From positions 68,247,912 to 68,311,911 of the forward strand of contig CM043963.1 in NCBI GenBank assembly GCA_014529385.2: a stretch of DNA of 64,000 bases, given 5' to 3'. Both the position numbers and the translations under genes were made by a program. The notes beneath the pieces were generated by a model. That model did not search any database. It was not told the origin of the DNA and worked only from the letters and a program-made list of their open reading frames with translations. Below, in pieces: positions 22,044 through 33,705 of this stretch (positions are counted from its first letter, which is position 1; each line of letters begins with the position of its first letter). Source of the DNA: Adiantum capillus-veneris (Eukaryota; Streptophyta; Polypodiopsida; Polypodiales; Pteridaceae).

Positions 22044-22235
22044 TGAAGGAGTACGAGCGGAAGTGCGACGCGAGAGAGAGTGCGAGAAGAAGAGCACGAT
22101 GATATGGTGAACTCGCTCTACTGTAATGTGTAGAGCATAGTGAGTTCTTATTAGGTTTTAACAAAAGAATATGTGTACATACCTGGCGGCCCGCCCACTT
22201 ACCTGGGCGACCACATTGGGCTTTATACCCCAACA
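22044..22235 (-). repeat. 5' LTR of copia element 1
   Basis: 192 bp, identical to 14410-14601 except one base (GATGATATGG in place of GACGATATGG). The ACGAT duplication follows. Confidence 0.95.
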
Positions 22236-22261
22236 ACGATTGATGAATCTCTTCCGTCATT

Positions 22262-22556
22262 TATGACGGGTTAGGTGGCCTACTGTTTATAAAGGAGATA
22301 TGTTATCACTCAAAAGAAGTTCATCATATAAAGGATACATACTGTGGTTCATATGGCTCAGAAGAAATGCTTCTGTATTTCAGAATGATTCAGCCCCTCC
22401 TCTGTCCCTACTTCAGCGAGATCTTCTTCACTCCGCAGTGCAATTGTACAGGCAAGCCAAAGATGTCCCTTTCCAAAATGACTCTGTCTCTTCCATCCAA
22501 AGACGTTGTAGTTGGAAACAATGGACTAAAATAGTACCTCAATTTTATAACCCCTA
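22262..22556 (+). pseudogene. LINE-type retrotransposon, C-terminal fragment of ORF2 (split by chromovirus)
   Basis: The frame reads 'YKGYILWFIWLRRNASVFQ', the W-x-IWxxRNxxxF motif found after the reverse transcriptase/zf-RVT region of plant non-LTR elements. It is followed by a helical tail and 'IVPQFYNP'. The coding frame is cut at the chromovirus insertion (22557) and appears to resume after the other LTR at about 28152 for a few codons. The left side is trimmed near the copia element 1 insertion, so only the last 100 or so residues remain. Confidence 0.55.
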
Positions 22557-22633
22557 TGTCATGGATGCTTGAGAGTCAGTTGCTGCCTCCATCATTGCCT
22601 GTGTCATCGCCTACATCATCGCTAGAAGGCTCT

Positions 22634-22736
22634 AGAAGATTCTAGAAGTTCTAAAAGTATCAAAGAGATTCTAGAAGTTTCTAGAAGCATGGAGAAGATT
22701 TCGGAAGAATCTAGAAGTTTCTGGAAAGCTCTAGAA
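22634..22736 (+). promoter_or_regulatory. Heat shock element array in the 5' LTR
   Basis: Perfect alternating pentamers occur: GAA-ga-TTC-ta-GAA at 22635-22647; TTC-ta-GAA-gt-TTC-ta-GAA at 22669-22686; GAA-gt-TTC-tg-GAA at 22714-22726. Imperfect units in the same 5-bp phase continue to about 22736 and beyond. A TATAAATA box follows 130-230 bp downstream. Heat shock factors bind nGAAnnTTCnnGAAn, and three perfect pentamers are a full site. Heat induction is inferred by analogy with ONSEN-type elements. Confidence 0.75.
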
Positions 22737-22862
22737 AGTTGAAGAAGGATCCAAAAGGTTCTAGAAGAACTAGAAGGATCAAGAGAGTTCTAGAAGATTC
22801 TAACCTCCTCAAGAAGAACCTAAGAAGTCCTAACCTCCTCAAGTAACCTCCTCAAGCACTAG

Positions 22863-22870
22863 TATAAATA
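22863..22870 (+). promoter_or_regulatory. TATA box of the chromovirus 5' LTR
   Basis: TATAAATA within 'agtataaataggggtc'. The same context is conserved in the 3' LTR at 27880-27887, and it lies downstream of the heat-shock-element array. Confidence 0.7.
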
Positions 22871-23144
22871 GGGGTCTTGGGCCACAAGCCCCTCAGTCTT
22901 ACCAACACCAGTTGTGAGGCTCCTATGAGGAAATCCCTCTTCTAGTTCTTATCTTCAAGTCTTGTCCTTGCAATCAAGCCTTGTCTTGTATTGAAGTCAT
23001 GTAATCCAAGTTTTGTGTCTAGCTCTCTTAATAAATTATTAAGTTTTATAATCAATATTAATCTTATCATCAAGTCCAAGTTCTTGTACATTGTGAGCAC
23101 CTCCTCTTGCTCTCTTTTAGCTCTATACGCGCTCATAACAGTTT

Positions 23145-23158
23145 GGCAAGGCCACCAT
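23145..23158 (+). other. Candidate primer binding site of the chromovirus
   Basis: 'tggcaaggccacc' starts a few bases after the LTR end (CATAACA/GTT). The TGG start is expected. The tRNA cannot be named from this sequence alone. Confidence 0.4.
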
Positions 23159-23180
23159 CTCTTAATCTTCTCAAGCCATC

Positions 23181-26100
23181 ATGGAGCCGACGATGGAAGG
23201 TGTCATCAACGCATTGCAAAGCATCCAAGCTCAGTTACAAGAACTTCGGGAGAGTAACGCTCAACTTCAAGCAGGGCAACCCCTAATCTTAGGACCGACG
23301 TTGCAAGATCTTCAACGTCAAATTCAAGAGCTTCAAGAGACAAGCACACATCAAGCACAAGGTGCAACAACATAAGAAGGAGCCGAAGGTCAGCATGCCT
23401 GAAAAATTTGATGGGACTAGATCAAAGTTTAGAGGTTTTCTCCAACAAGTGTGTCTCTTCATTCGAATGCCTAATTGGGACCCTCCTCTCGGGTATAGCT
23501 CTCTCTTGGTTTGCTCCCTTACTTGAAAAAGAATCTGCTCTTCTTCATGACTTTGAAGATTTTGTGTGGGAGTTCTCTGCAACCTTTGGGGATACTGATA
23601 GAGCAAGGGTTGTTGAAACCAAACTTAGAAATCTCCGCCAAGGATCAAGACTTGCATCCGTCTATGCATCCGAATTTCAACAGCTCACTTGTGATCTGAC
23701 TTGGCATGAGGAATATTTCATTAGCCAATTTTGGTGGGGATTAAAGGATGACGTAAAAGATCTTTTATTGACTATGCCAAAGGTTCACACACTAAGGGAG
23801 TTCATCCCTCAAGCAATAGAATGTGATAATCGACTATTTGAGAGGAGACAAGAGAGGCGTCTTGGGACACCATTGCGACCCCAAACATAAGTGACACATA
23901 ATGGCTACACACCTAAACAGGGCCATGAATCAAGCATTGAGCCCATGAAAATTGATTCAGCACGGTTTCAACCTCTCTCAACCCAGGAGAAGCAAAGGCG
24001 ACGTATTAATGGCTTATGTATGTATTGTGGAGAGCAGGGGCACATAGTTCAACAGTGTCCAAGGAAGAGAAGGATGAAGGTTCATGGTGCAATGGCCTCA
24101 ACGTGTTCGGAAAACATGGACGTCCAACCCCAATAGAGACCGACCGGTTGGACAAAAGACAAGCAAAAAAAGGTCTCTTTCTTCCCGCTGATTCCACTTC
24201 AAGTTTTATGCTACCAGTCAAGATCCATATGCCGGGTAGGCACATGGATTGTGAAGCATTACTAGATTCAGGTGCAACGGCGTGCTTCATGGACAAAGAA
24301 TTTGCAAAAGAACAAGGCATACCACTTGTGGAGAAGTCTAATCCAGCAACTGTAGAAGTCATTGATAGTCGTCCCCTCGCTTCAGGGGATGTCAGGTATG
24401 AAACTCGCCCCATAGAAGTAACATTCTAGGAGCATGTTTCAAGAATAGCGTTCAATATTATACAAAGCCCAAGCAGTCCAATTGTTATTGGGCTACCGTG
24501 GCTTGAATTACATAATCCTGAAATCGATTGGAGGGCTCGGAGAATTGAACCACGAAAAGTCCAAAAGAAGAAGGGAAGGCATAACAGGCCTATATATCAC
24601 GCGTGCATCCAAAAAGTATCCAACTTTCCTGATATTTTCAACACCAACCGACACTTCGACAACAAAAATCATGGAGGAATTGCCACGTCAATATCAAGAT
24701 TACAATGATGTTTTTGAGAAGAAGAATGCAGACCTCTTACCAGAGCATTGACCCTATGATTGTGCTATAGAGCTTCAGGAAGGAACCCTACCCCCTTTTG
24801 GCCCAATATACAAGCTATCTGAAGATGAATTGGTAGAATTACGCAAAATATTGATGAGAATCTTGCTAAGGGCTTCATACGGCATTCAAAGTCCCCAGTA
24901 GGAGCTCCAATACTCTTTGTAAAAAAGAAGGACGGAACTCTCCGGATGTGCGTGGATTATAGGGGCTTAAACAAGATCACCGTCAAGAATCGCTATCCCC
25001 TTCCCTTGATCCCAGAGCTTCTTGAGTGCCTTGGCAAGGCAAGAGTATTTACAAAAATAGATCTTTGTGGTGCTTACAACCTAGTCAGATCAAAGAAGGT
25101 GATGAATGGAAGATAGCCTTTCGGACAAGGTATGGCCACTTTGAATACACCGTCATGCCATTTGGTCTCACAAATGCCCTAGCTGTTTTTCAACATTTAA
25201 TGAACGATATCTTTCGGGAGTTGTTATTTTGTGGTAATATATTTGGATGATATCTTAATATTTTCCAAGGATCAAGAAGAGCATGAGCACCATGTACGAT
25301 TAGTGCTTGAAAAGCTTCGTGCATGAGGGTTATATGCAAAGTTGGAGAAGTGCTCTTTTCATCAATCTAAGGTGGAATGTCTTGGTTATGTAATTTCTAA
25401 AAAGGATATCCCCATGGATCCAAAGAAGGTTCAAACCATCCTTGATTGGGAGACACCCACCTCGGTAAGAGATGTTCAATGTTTCCTCGGATTTGCAAAT
25501 TTTTATCGTATCTTTATATAGGGATACTCCAAGTTGGTTACAACACTCACAAGGTTGACAGTCCATAATAAGTTTGTCTGGGACTCAGAGGCCGCGAAAG
25601 CATTTCAGACTCTCAAGCAAGCTTTCATGACCGTACCCATTCTAATTCACGCAGATCCTACAAAGCCTTTCATCCTAGAAAGAGACGCTTCAAATTTTTC
25701 CCTTGGCGCTATTCTATCCCAAGTAGGAGAGGATGGTCGAGTACATCCAGTGGCTTTTCATTCCCGCAAGTTCTCAACTACAAAAATCAATTATGAAATC
25801 CATGACAAAGAGCTCTTAGCAATCATCGACTCCTTCGACACTTGGCGTCACATACTTGAAGGAGCTCCTCATAAGATCATTGTCTATACATATCACAAGA
25901 ATTTGAAATACTTCATGGAATCTCGCGTCTTGAATCGTCGCCAAGCCAGGTGGAGTGGTATCCTATCAAGGTTTGATTTTCTTATCTCTTATAGACCCGA
26001 CCGTCAACAAGTTAAGCCAGATGCCTTATTAAGAAGATTCTACTTTGCACCTAGAGAAGGCGACACATCATTTGATCAACAAGAGTCAGTGATTTTGAAA

Positions 26101-27520
26101 CCTGAGCAGCTTAAGCTAAACGCCACCATAAGCCAAGCTCCTAAAGATTCTACTTTTCTTTCTAATGTAAAGACGCAAATTGCCAAAGACCCACTTGCTC
26201 AGAATATTAGACAACAACTACAAGGACAAGAGGTTAATGAGAACTTTCAAGAAATTGATGGACTAATTTACTATAAGGGTCTTCTCTATATTCCTCCAGG
26301 ACCAACACGCTTGGAGGTACTTCAACAACGGCATGATCTTCCATCAGTAGGGCATTTTGGGGTTAGTACAAATGAGCTTCTCTCCCGTGACTTTTGGTGG
26401 CCTCAAATGTGGAAGCTTGTCAAGGAGTATGTAGGCACTTGTGACACTTGCAATAGATCAAAGGCCCCTCATCCATCTCCATGGATTTCATTGTAGAGCT
26501 ACCCTTGTCACAAGGATTTGACTCCATTTTAGTAGTTGTGGATCGGTTTACAAAAATGGCACACTTCATTCCAACCACTAAAACCATCACTAGTGAAGGT
26601 ATGACCAAACTCTTTCTACAACATATCTATCGTTATCACGGATTACCGGATGACATAGTTTCTGATCGAGGCCCACAATTCATCTCTAGCTTTTGGAAAA
26701 GCTTATTCAAGCTACTCGGAGTACAAATCAACCTCTCCTCAGTCAATCACCCACAAAGTGATGGACAAACAGAGAGAGTAAATCAAGTTTTGGAACAATA
26801 TCTCCGTTGTACTATCAATTATCACCAGGATAATTGGGTCGAGCTCCTACTGCTAGCAGAATTCTCCTATAATAACAGTTTTCATGGCTCCACCTGTCAC
26901 ACTCCATTCTTTGCTAATTATGGTCAACATCCCAAACAAGATATCCACAGGCACCATCAAGTCAAGAATCCAACTGCTATTCATCTTACACAACAATTAT
27001 CTACCATTCACAAAGAATTTACAATTCACATCAAAGAAGCTCAATCCAAGTATAAGAAAAGTGCAGATCTCTATCGCATGCAACATCCAAAATACAAAGA
27101 ATGGGATAAAGTGTGGCTCCTCCGATGTGATCTGCGTTCATCTCGTCCCTGTTAAAAGCTTGATTATCGAAGGCTTCGCCCGTTTAAAATTATCCGTCAA
27201 GTCAATCCAGTCACCTATCGACTCCGATTGCCCTCATCCATGAAAATCCATCCGGTCTTTCATGTCTCAGTCCTAGAACCTTGTCACACATCTAAGATCC
27301 CAGGAAGAGCCCTACAACCACCTCCTCCGGTTGAGATTCAAGGACATGACGAATATGAGGTCGAGAAAGTCCTAGATTCTCGAGTTTCGCGTGGCAGGTT
27401 ATAGTACTTGGTGCATTGGAAAGGCTATGATGTTAGTGAACGAACCTGGGAACCAGCACACAATCTACAACATGCATCTCTCAAAGTCCAAGAGTTCCAT
27501 CAACAACATCCATGGAAGCC
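23181..27520 (+). pseudogene. Chromovirus gag-pol with chromodomain, frameshifted
   Basis: Gag starts at ATG 23181 ('MEPTMEGVINALQSIQAQLQ'), and its core continues in another frame (23408-23890, 'ASEFQQLTCDL'). The zinc knuckle 'CMYCGEQGHIVQQC' near 24016-24060 is complete. Protease DSGAT lies at 24264-24278. RT is spread over 24660-25530 in at least four frames, with YLDD at 25240-25251. RNase H begins at 'ERDASNFSLGAIL' near 25680. Integrase has an H/C zinc region near 26330-26450, then the D-D-E core in 26481-26860 (SDRGPQF; 'GQTERVNQ'). The chromodomain 'EYEVEKVLDS...YLVHWKGYD...TWEP' spans about 27348-27480, with an in-frame TAG at 27402-27404. The element cannot make an intact polyprotein. 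Confidence 0.88.
27348..27490 (+). pseudogene. Chromodomain coding segment of the chromovirus
   Basis: The motif order (acidic Y-E-V-E-K start, W-K-G-Y-D core, T-W-E-P helix start) matches integrase-linked chromodomains that guide Ty3/gypsy chromoviruses to marked chromatin. One stop (27402-27404) interrupts it just before YLVHWKG. Aromatic cage positions Y, W and W appear present. Confidence 0.8.
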
Positions 27521-27560
27521 CAAGTCAAGGAACACCACTGTTCATCATGGAACTCGTCGC

Positions 27561-27572
27561 TAGAGGAGGGGG
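27561..27572 (+). other. Polypurine tract of the chromovirus
   Basis: 'agaggaggggg' ends four bases before the 3' LTR start at 27576. Confidence 0.8.
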
Positions 27573-27575
27573 TAA

Positions 27576-28146
27576 TGTCATGGATGCTTGAGAGTCAGTC
27601 GCTGCCTGCATCATCGCTTACATTATCGCTAGAAGGCTCTAGAAGAATCTAGAAGGATGTAGAAGATTCTAGAAGTTCTAAAAGTATCAAGGAGATTCTA
27701 GAAGTTTGGAGAAGATTCTCGAAGAATCTAGAAGGTTCTGAAAAGCTCTAGAAAGTTGAAGAAGAATCCAAAAGGTTCTAGAAGAACTAGAAGAATCAAG
27801 AAGGTTCTAGAAGATTCTAACCTCCTCAAGAAGAACCTAGAAAGTCCTAACCTCCTCAAGTAACCTCCTCAAGCACTAGTATAAATAGGGGTCTTGGGCC
27901 ACAAGCCCCCAACACCAGTTGTGAGGCTCCTATGAGGAAATCCCTCTTCTAGTTCTTATGTTCAAGTTTTGTCCTTGCAATCAAGCCTTGTCTTGTACTG
28001 AAGCATGTAATCCAAGTCTTGTATCTAGCTCTCTTAATAAAGTATTAAGTTTAATATCCAATATTAAGCTTATCATCAAGTCCAAGTTCTTGTACATTGT
28101 GAGCACCACCTCTTGCTCTCTTTTAGCTCTATACGCGCTCATAACA
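27576..28146 (+). repeat. 3' LTR of the chromovirus, with a second heat-shock-element array
   Basis: 571 bp. Perfect three-pentamer heat shock elements lie at 27662-27674 (GAA-ga-TTC-ta-GAA) and 27711-27723 (GAA-ga-TTC-tc-GAA), with partial ones at 27696-27703 and 27731-27738. TATAAATA is at 27880-27887. As a promoter facing out of the element it could drive the DNA to its right. Confidence 0.9.
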
Positions 28147-28262
28147 TCCTATAGACTAAAGATGAAAGAGGTGTTGTCTCTGTAAGTCTCATGTACTGGG
28201 GTCACCCCCTTCTTGTGGGTACTTTGTATCTGTTTCTATCTTTTTTTAATACAATTCTACCT
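28147..28262 (+). other. Tail of the LINE-like element (3' UTR)
   Basis: A few codons ending in 'MKEVLSL' and a stop near 28185 are followed by 'tttgtatctgtttctatc', a T-run and 'aatacaattctacc' before an A-run (about 28255-28260). Plant LINE and mRNA 3' ends often look like this. It pairs with 22262-22556 across the chromovirus. Confidence 0.4.
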
Positions 28263-29196
28263 TCTCAAAAAAGATAAAATTGATCAATCATGAAGATTTA
28301 TTTGCTCTGATCCTTTTTTTTGGCTTGCAAGTGAAATTTGGACTATCCAAATTGACCCTTGGAATAAGGTTTCATTAGAAATATATTAAAATGAGAAAAA
28401 ACATACATGAAGAGATGATGGACCATGGTGCTCATTACTAGAGCAACCGGGAGGAAGCTACAAACAGAAGCAAGAAAATTACGATAGCCTGAAAAGCTTG
28501 GCGACTATTGTGGTAAGACAGAAAACGATAAGAGACCTCACCATTTTTCATGCTAATTATGTACCATTTTTCATTGTAATTATGTGCATTAATTGTGATT
28601 TGATAGATTCCACACTGTTGATGAAGGTAACAAGTATTCACCAAAAACATTTTTTCCAACCAATGAAAAAAAGTACATTGTGAAAATTCTCTCAGTTTTT
28701 AGGCCAAAATTTGAAGGATTTGCCGGTTTTTACAGTATAATGTGTAAACTTTGGCGGCTTTTTTAAAGACAAGCTTGAAATCTAGTGAGGCTTTTAAAAA
28801 CTACATCAAAGGCTGGTTTTCCGTGAACATCTATGCGCACTGACTCTCTTATCTTCCTCTCTTAAAGTGCACACATGCAGGGCCTCCGTCGGACGTCCGG
28901 TTGTTGTTGAAGAGCGTGACATCATCACCTCCGTTTGGAGCCAGGTCTCCCAAAGCAAGCTAGTTGATTGGCCACTAAAGAATATGCAGAGATGTTCCGT
29001 TCACCCGAATGGAATGAAGAGATGTTCCGTTCGGGTCCGTAGTGCCAGGCAGTGAAGATGCATATTCGGTTGTTTTGCCGGACGATGTGCACCCTATCTC
29101 ATACTCTCACAAGTATATAATCCGTATATGAATCATGCATTAACAACACAGCACTTGGTTTGCAAACCAACTAACTGCCCGACACATGAATAAGCT
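28263..29196. other. AT-rich intergenic DNA, no gene recognised
   Basis: Only short open frames without codon bias are seen. Around 28690-28800 a stretch with 'tttggcggcttttttaaagaca' resembles, in the opposite sense, sequence near 42640 and 42780-42900, probably a small dispersed repeat. The region lies downstream of the NLR gene stop (29197). Confidence 0.45.
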
Positions 29197-32100
29197 TCAT
29201 GGTAGGCGTGGGGGTGCCGGTGGTGGTGGTGGCGGTGGCGGTGGTGGTGGAGGTGGAGGTGGAGGTGCACCAACATTCTTGGTTCGGGGATGAGGTGCTA
29301 CGTCTCCTCTAACTGCCTTCCACAGTGTTACCAAGCTCTCACTGCATTCCACGCTCTCCAAGCCTACCAACCCCCCACCGCAGGCCAGTGACGCTGGCAG
29401 GCTTTCCAGCCCCACCCCCTCCATTTCCCATCTCCTCAGCTCACTCAGCTGCCCAAAGCTCTCAGGCAATTTCTTTAATTTTGTGCAACCCCCCATGCCC
29501 AGAACCTCCAAACACCGCAGCTGTCCAAAGTTCTCTGGTAGCGCCTCCAGCTCTGCTGCCCCCTCCAGATCCAACTGCCTTAAGCACCTCAGCTGCCCAA
29601 AGCTTCCAGGGAGGTGCTTCACAATTTGGCAATTCTTGAGGCTTAGATATTCCAAGCAACGTAGCTCTCCAAAGCTCTCTGGCAGTGCTTGTAGCCCTGA
29701 GCAATCCCCTAAGAAGAGACGCTTCAAACAAGTGAGCTTTCCAACATTCTGAGGAAGATGCCTTAGTCCCTTGCAATCTGTTAAGTTGAGTACCTCCAAA
29801 CGAATTAGGCAGTGATCACCGGCAGAGATCTCTGGTAGCATCTCAATTCCAGAGCAGAAACCTAAATTGAGGGACTTTAAATTACTTAGCTCCACAAAGC
29901 TCTCAGGTAACTTCTTCAATTCTGAGCAGCCACTCAGATTCAACTGCTTTAGGTTGCCCAGCAGCCCAAAATTATGTGGCAGCTGTTTCACTTCCGAGCA
30001 AGCAGCTAGCGAGAGGACCTCCAAGGACCTCAGTAGTCCAAAACTGTCGGGCAAAACTTGCAGGTCACTGCAACCTCCCAGGTCAAGCTTCTTCAGAGCT
30101 ACCAACTCCCCAAACGTTCTTGGCAGGTGCCTCAACTGGTTGCAATAAAGTAGATCCAGCGTTTTTAGATTGCTCAAGCTCCCAAAGCTCTCCGGCAACC
30201 TTCTCAGACCATTGCAGAACTTCAAGGACAGCTCCTTCAGTGCCCTTAATTGCCCCAGATTCTGTGGAAGCTCCTCAACGTCATAGCAACCACTCATTTC
30301 CAGGACTTCTAAACATTGCAACTTGCAAAGTGAAGTCGGTAGCTCCTTTAGTGTACGACAACCCCGAAGGCCAAGACACACAAGATTGGTGAGGTTTCCA
30401 AGCTCCTTGGGCAGCCTGGACAACCAAATGCAGTCAAAGAGGTATAGAAGCTGGAGAGAATAAAGTTGGCAACAGCTGTCCGGAAGCTCCAATATCTCAT
30501 TCTCAAAGAGACAAAGCACATTCAGAGAGGCCAAATTCTGGCTTTCCAACATGGATAATACAGCAGCTGCTTCAGGAACTCTCAACCGCAACCTCTCCAG
30601 TTTAGACATTGTATTAGGGGTAATCAGTGCTACATTCTCCATGTCTATGCTTTGTAATTGACTTAAACCCTCCAAAGAGCCTATGATGCTTTGCAGCGGC
30701 CTGGAGGACCTTATGAACATCACCTTTAGTTTGCACATGCTTTGAACAAAAGGAGGGAGGTGATATGCATCTCCATCAAAATATAAGAGAAGTGCCTCCG
30801 CAAAAGGGAAGGCCAATGTGGGAGGCCATTCTTGCTCCGTCATGGCACCTAAAAATTGAAGTAAATAGAAACCGTGAGCTAGCAGATTCAATCTGGACTA
30901 GAAATTGAAGGGAAAAACCTCTCCAAGGACGATAATTATGATTTCAAGCTTTAAAGGAGGTTTAACATATGTTATGGACCTGTACTAATGGAAATTATTT
31001 GAGCTTCAAGGGGTTCCGCTGATTGCCAATTCTTAGGTATGCTCCTTCCCTTTTGTGGCATTAGCAGCCGAGTCCGTTGAGATGGTGGGTTGTTCCTTCT
31101 ACCCAAATAGATAGCAAGGTCCCTCATCACATCATGCTGAGAGAAAACTAAAGCCCTAGCACTACCATATTCAAGTGCACGCCCATCATCACTGCATGTA
31201 ATCATCATCATGTTAATTATACACGAGTATGTCCAGAATCAGTATATTCAATATAAAACCAGAGGGAAAGGCATCACCACAAGACATTGCAGTACGGACC
31301 TTTGCAGTTTCTTATCGAAGTCCAAGAGACATCGACTGCCAAGCTCTGCCAGTGCTAAGACTGCATCCATCCATTCCATTCCACGGACATACACCCATAT
31401 GTCCAGTAAGGTATCCACTGAACACCGAGAGTCTTCAGGGTATGCACCCAAGTCTAGAAAGCATTCTTGCAGTTTAAGATCCAAGGCATCAATGCTTGTT
31501 TGAAGACGTCTTTGTAAGGCATTCTTATGATACTCTCCCAATATCTCAGCCTCGCGAAGTTTGTCCCTTGCATTGCGCCATGCTAGGGGAAACCAAACAG
31601 CATTGGAAAGGGATCCACCAATGACTTTGAGAGCTAGTGGAAGGCACTTGCACTCTGATATAACCTGGACATCATGCAGTTCCAAAAGTTTGAGTTTTTG
31701 AAATGTTAAATCTCAGAATACAATCTACTTGATAACTCTTGATTACCTCGTTTACCAGTGTCTCTTCTGCCCAATCAGGAATAGAGTCTTGTCCGAAGGA
31801 CCAATAGCAGAAAAGCCTCTGCGCATTGTTTTCACTCAGCAACCCCAATGTATATATGTGAGTATTGTGAGTCTCCAATGTGGAGGCTTGCCTGGTGGTG
31901 ATTAGGGTCCTGCAGCGCTTTGCATCGAAAGAAAGATTTTCCAGGTTTGCTTTTGACCAGACATCGTCTAACACTAGTAAACGGTTGGAGGACATGCTGA
32001 GAAGCCGGCCTTTCAACTGCCTATATGCATCCTCCTCATTCTGAAACACGGGCAGTGCAGTGCTCCCCCCACAACTTGCTGCCAGATGGTGCTTAGAAGC

Positions 32101-33639
32101 CCCATCATGTCTGGGGATTGTGAAACGGTGAAGAAGTGGATTCGATCTTGGAAAAACTCTGCAACTTTTACAAAATCATTAGTAACCATGGATCATGAAA
32201 TACAAAAAATTAAACTCATTTGCATTTTATAACGTTCAACTGCAATGTATATTTTAACACCAAGAAATTATCATCTATCTCATTACATTATAATATTGTT
32301 GTTTGAATTGGGATAAAATTTTGGCCCTTTTTGAGAACACACAAATTATGGTGTAGGGAATGGCCCTGCACTGGCCATTCCTTGAAATAATGGGTGACCC
32401 CATGGCAACCGACGGAGGCCGGGAGCCATGGTGGGAGCACATTATTTCAGGAATGGCCACCCACTGCAGGGCCATTCCCGGCCGTCAATGATCATGGGGA
32501 GTGGGGCTTGTGAGTGCTCAGGCTCAGTTGCACAGAAGATATCTCATGTTGAGTTGACGCTCCATCATTGCACGTGACGATACGCATTCTGCATGCTGAC
32601 ATGTCGCATGCTTGATGAAATTCCCACGGCTGATGTGATGTTCACTGACTGATCCAGGTAGCCTCGGATTCTGACTGTTCAGATGCCGTGCATCGAAGCA
32701 CTGGTCAGTTGAATTCTGTTGCAGAAGGTGCAGTGGATGCATGGCTGAGATTGCCAGCCCCACGAGCCACGACCTTGATGGTGTAGGGAATGGCCTACAA
32801 TGGCCATTCCTTGAAATAATGGGCGATCCCATGGCGACCGACGAATGTCGAGAGCCATGGTGGGAGCGCATTATTTCAGGAATGGCCACTGCAGGGCCAT
32901 TCCCGGTCGTCAATGGTCATGGGGAGTGGGGCTTGTGAGTGCTCAGGCTCAGTTGCACAGAAGATATCTAATGCTGAGTTAGCGCTCCATCATTGCACGC
33001 AACGATACACATTCTGCATGCTGACCTGTCGCATGCTTGATGAAATTCCCACGGCTGACGTGTTGTTCACTGACTGATCCAGGTAGCCTCGGATTCTGAC
33101 TGTTGAGATGGCGTGCATCGAAGCGCTGGTCAGTTGAATTCTGCTGCAGAAGGTGCAGTGGATGCACGGCTGAGATTGCCAGCCCCACGAGCCACGACCT
33201 TGACGGTGTAGGGAATGGCCCTACAATGGCCATTCCTGGAAATAATGGGCAATCCCATGGCGACCGACAGATGTCGGGAGCCATGGTGGGAGCGCATTAT
33301 TTGAGGAATGGCCACTGCAGGGCCATTCCCGGCTGTCAATGGTTGTGGGGAGTGGTGAATAATTTCGTTTAAGACATTAAAAGACATATCTCCATTGTCA
33401 TAAACATGACACTTTGTAAAAATTGGGGCAAACCCCTTTCAACATTACTAAATGGCTCTAAGTTTTGTAGGCTTTCTCACTTTTGTAGGTGGAATTACAC
33501 TAAAGCTAGGGCTTTTTCTAGCATGATTGTCCAATTGGTTTAGGGTCTCATTATGTTATTATCATATCCATGGTATAGAGAAGCTTATAAGAATATATAT
33601 ATGCTTTGATACTATGAAGAGATAAGGATTTATGAATGT

Positions 33640-33705
<66 letters not shown>

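Larger units (their letters stand above)
14410..22235 (-). mobile_element. Ty1/copia LTR retrotransposon 1 (interrupted by a nested element)
   Basis: Two 192-bp LTRs (14410-14601 and 22044-22235) start TGTTGGGG and end TTCA on the minus strand, and differ by one base. A perfect 5-bp target duplication ACGAT flanks the element (14405-14409 and 22236-22240). An initiator-Met tRNA primer site lies beside the right (5') LTR and a purine tract beside the left (3') LTR. The internal order gag, protease, integrase, RT, RNase H is that of Ty1/copia. A 2.27-kb non-autonomous LTR element is inserted in gag. Without that insert the element is about 5.55 kb, like copia element 2 at 56521-62050, which is its close relative. 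Confidence 0.95.
22557..23140 (+). repeat. 5' LTR of the chromovirus
   Basis: 584 bp. U3 holds the heat-shock-element array (22631-22800), then TATAAATA at 22863-22870. An AATAAA signal at 23030-23035 lies in the presumed R. It differs from the 3' LTR by several small indels, suggesting an older insertion than copia element 1. Confidence 0.92.
22557..28146 (+). mobile_element. Ty3/gypsy chromovirus with heat-shock-type LTRs, degraded
   Basis: LTRs lie at 22557-23140 (584 bp) and 27576-28146 (571 bp), beginning TGTCATGGATGC and ending CATAACA. The flanks are CCCTA and TCCTA (4 of 5 match), the probable target duplication. The internal part has gag, zinc knuckle, protease, RT, RNase H, integrase and a C-terminal chromodomain, which places it among chromoviruses. 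Several frame breaks and stops have killed the polyprotein. It is inserted into the end of a LINE-like element. Confidence 0.92.

Noticed and set aside
29325..30392. Plus-strand frames over the NLR LRR exon
   Set aside because: Antisense shadows of the leucine-rich repeat codons.
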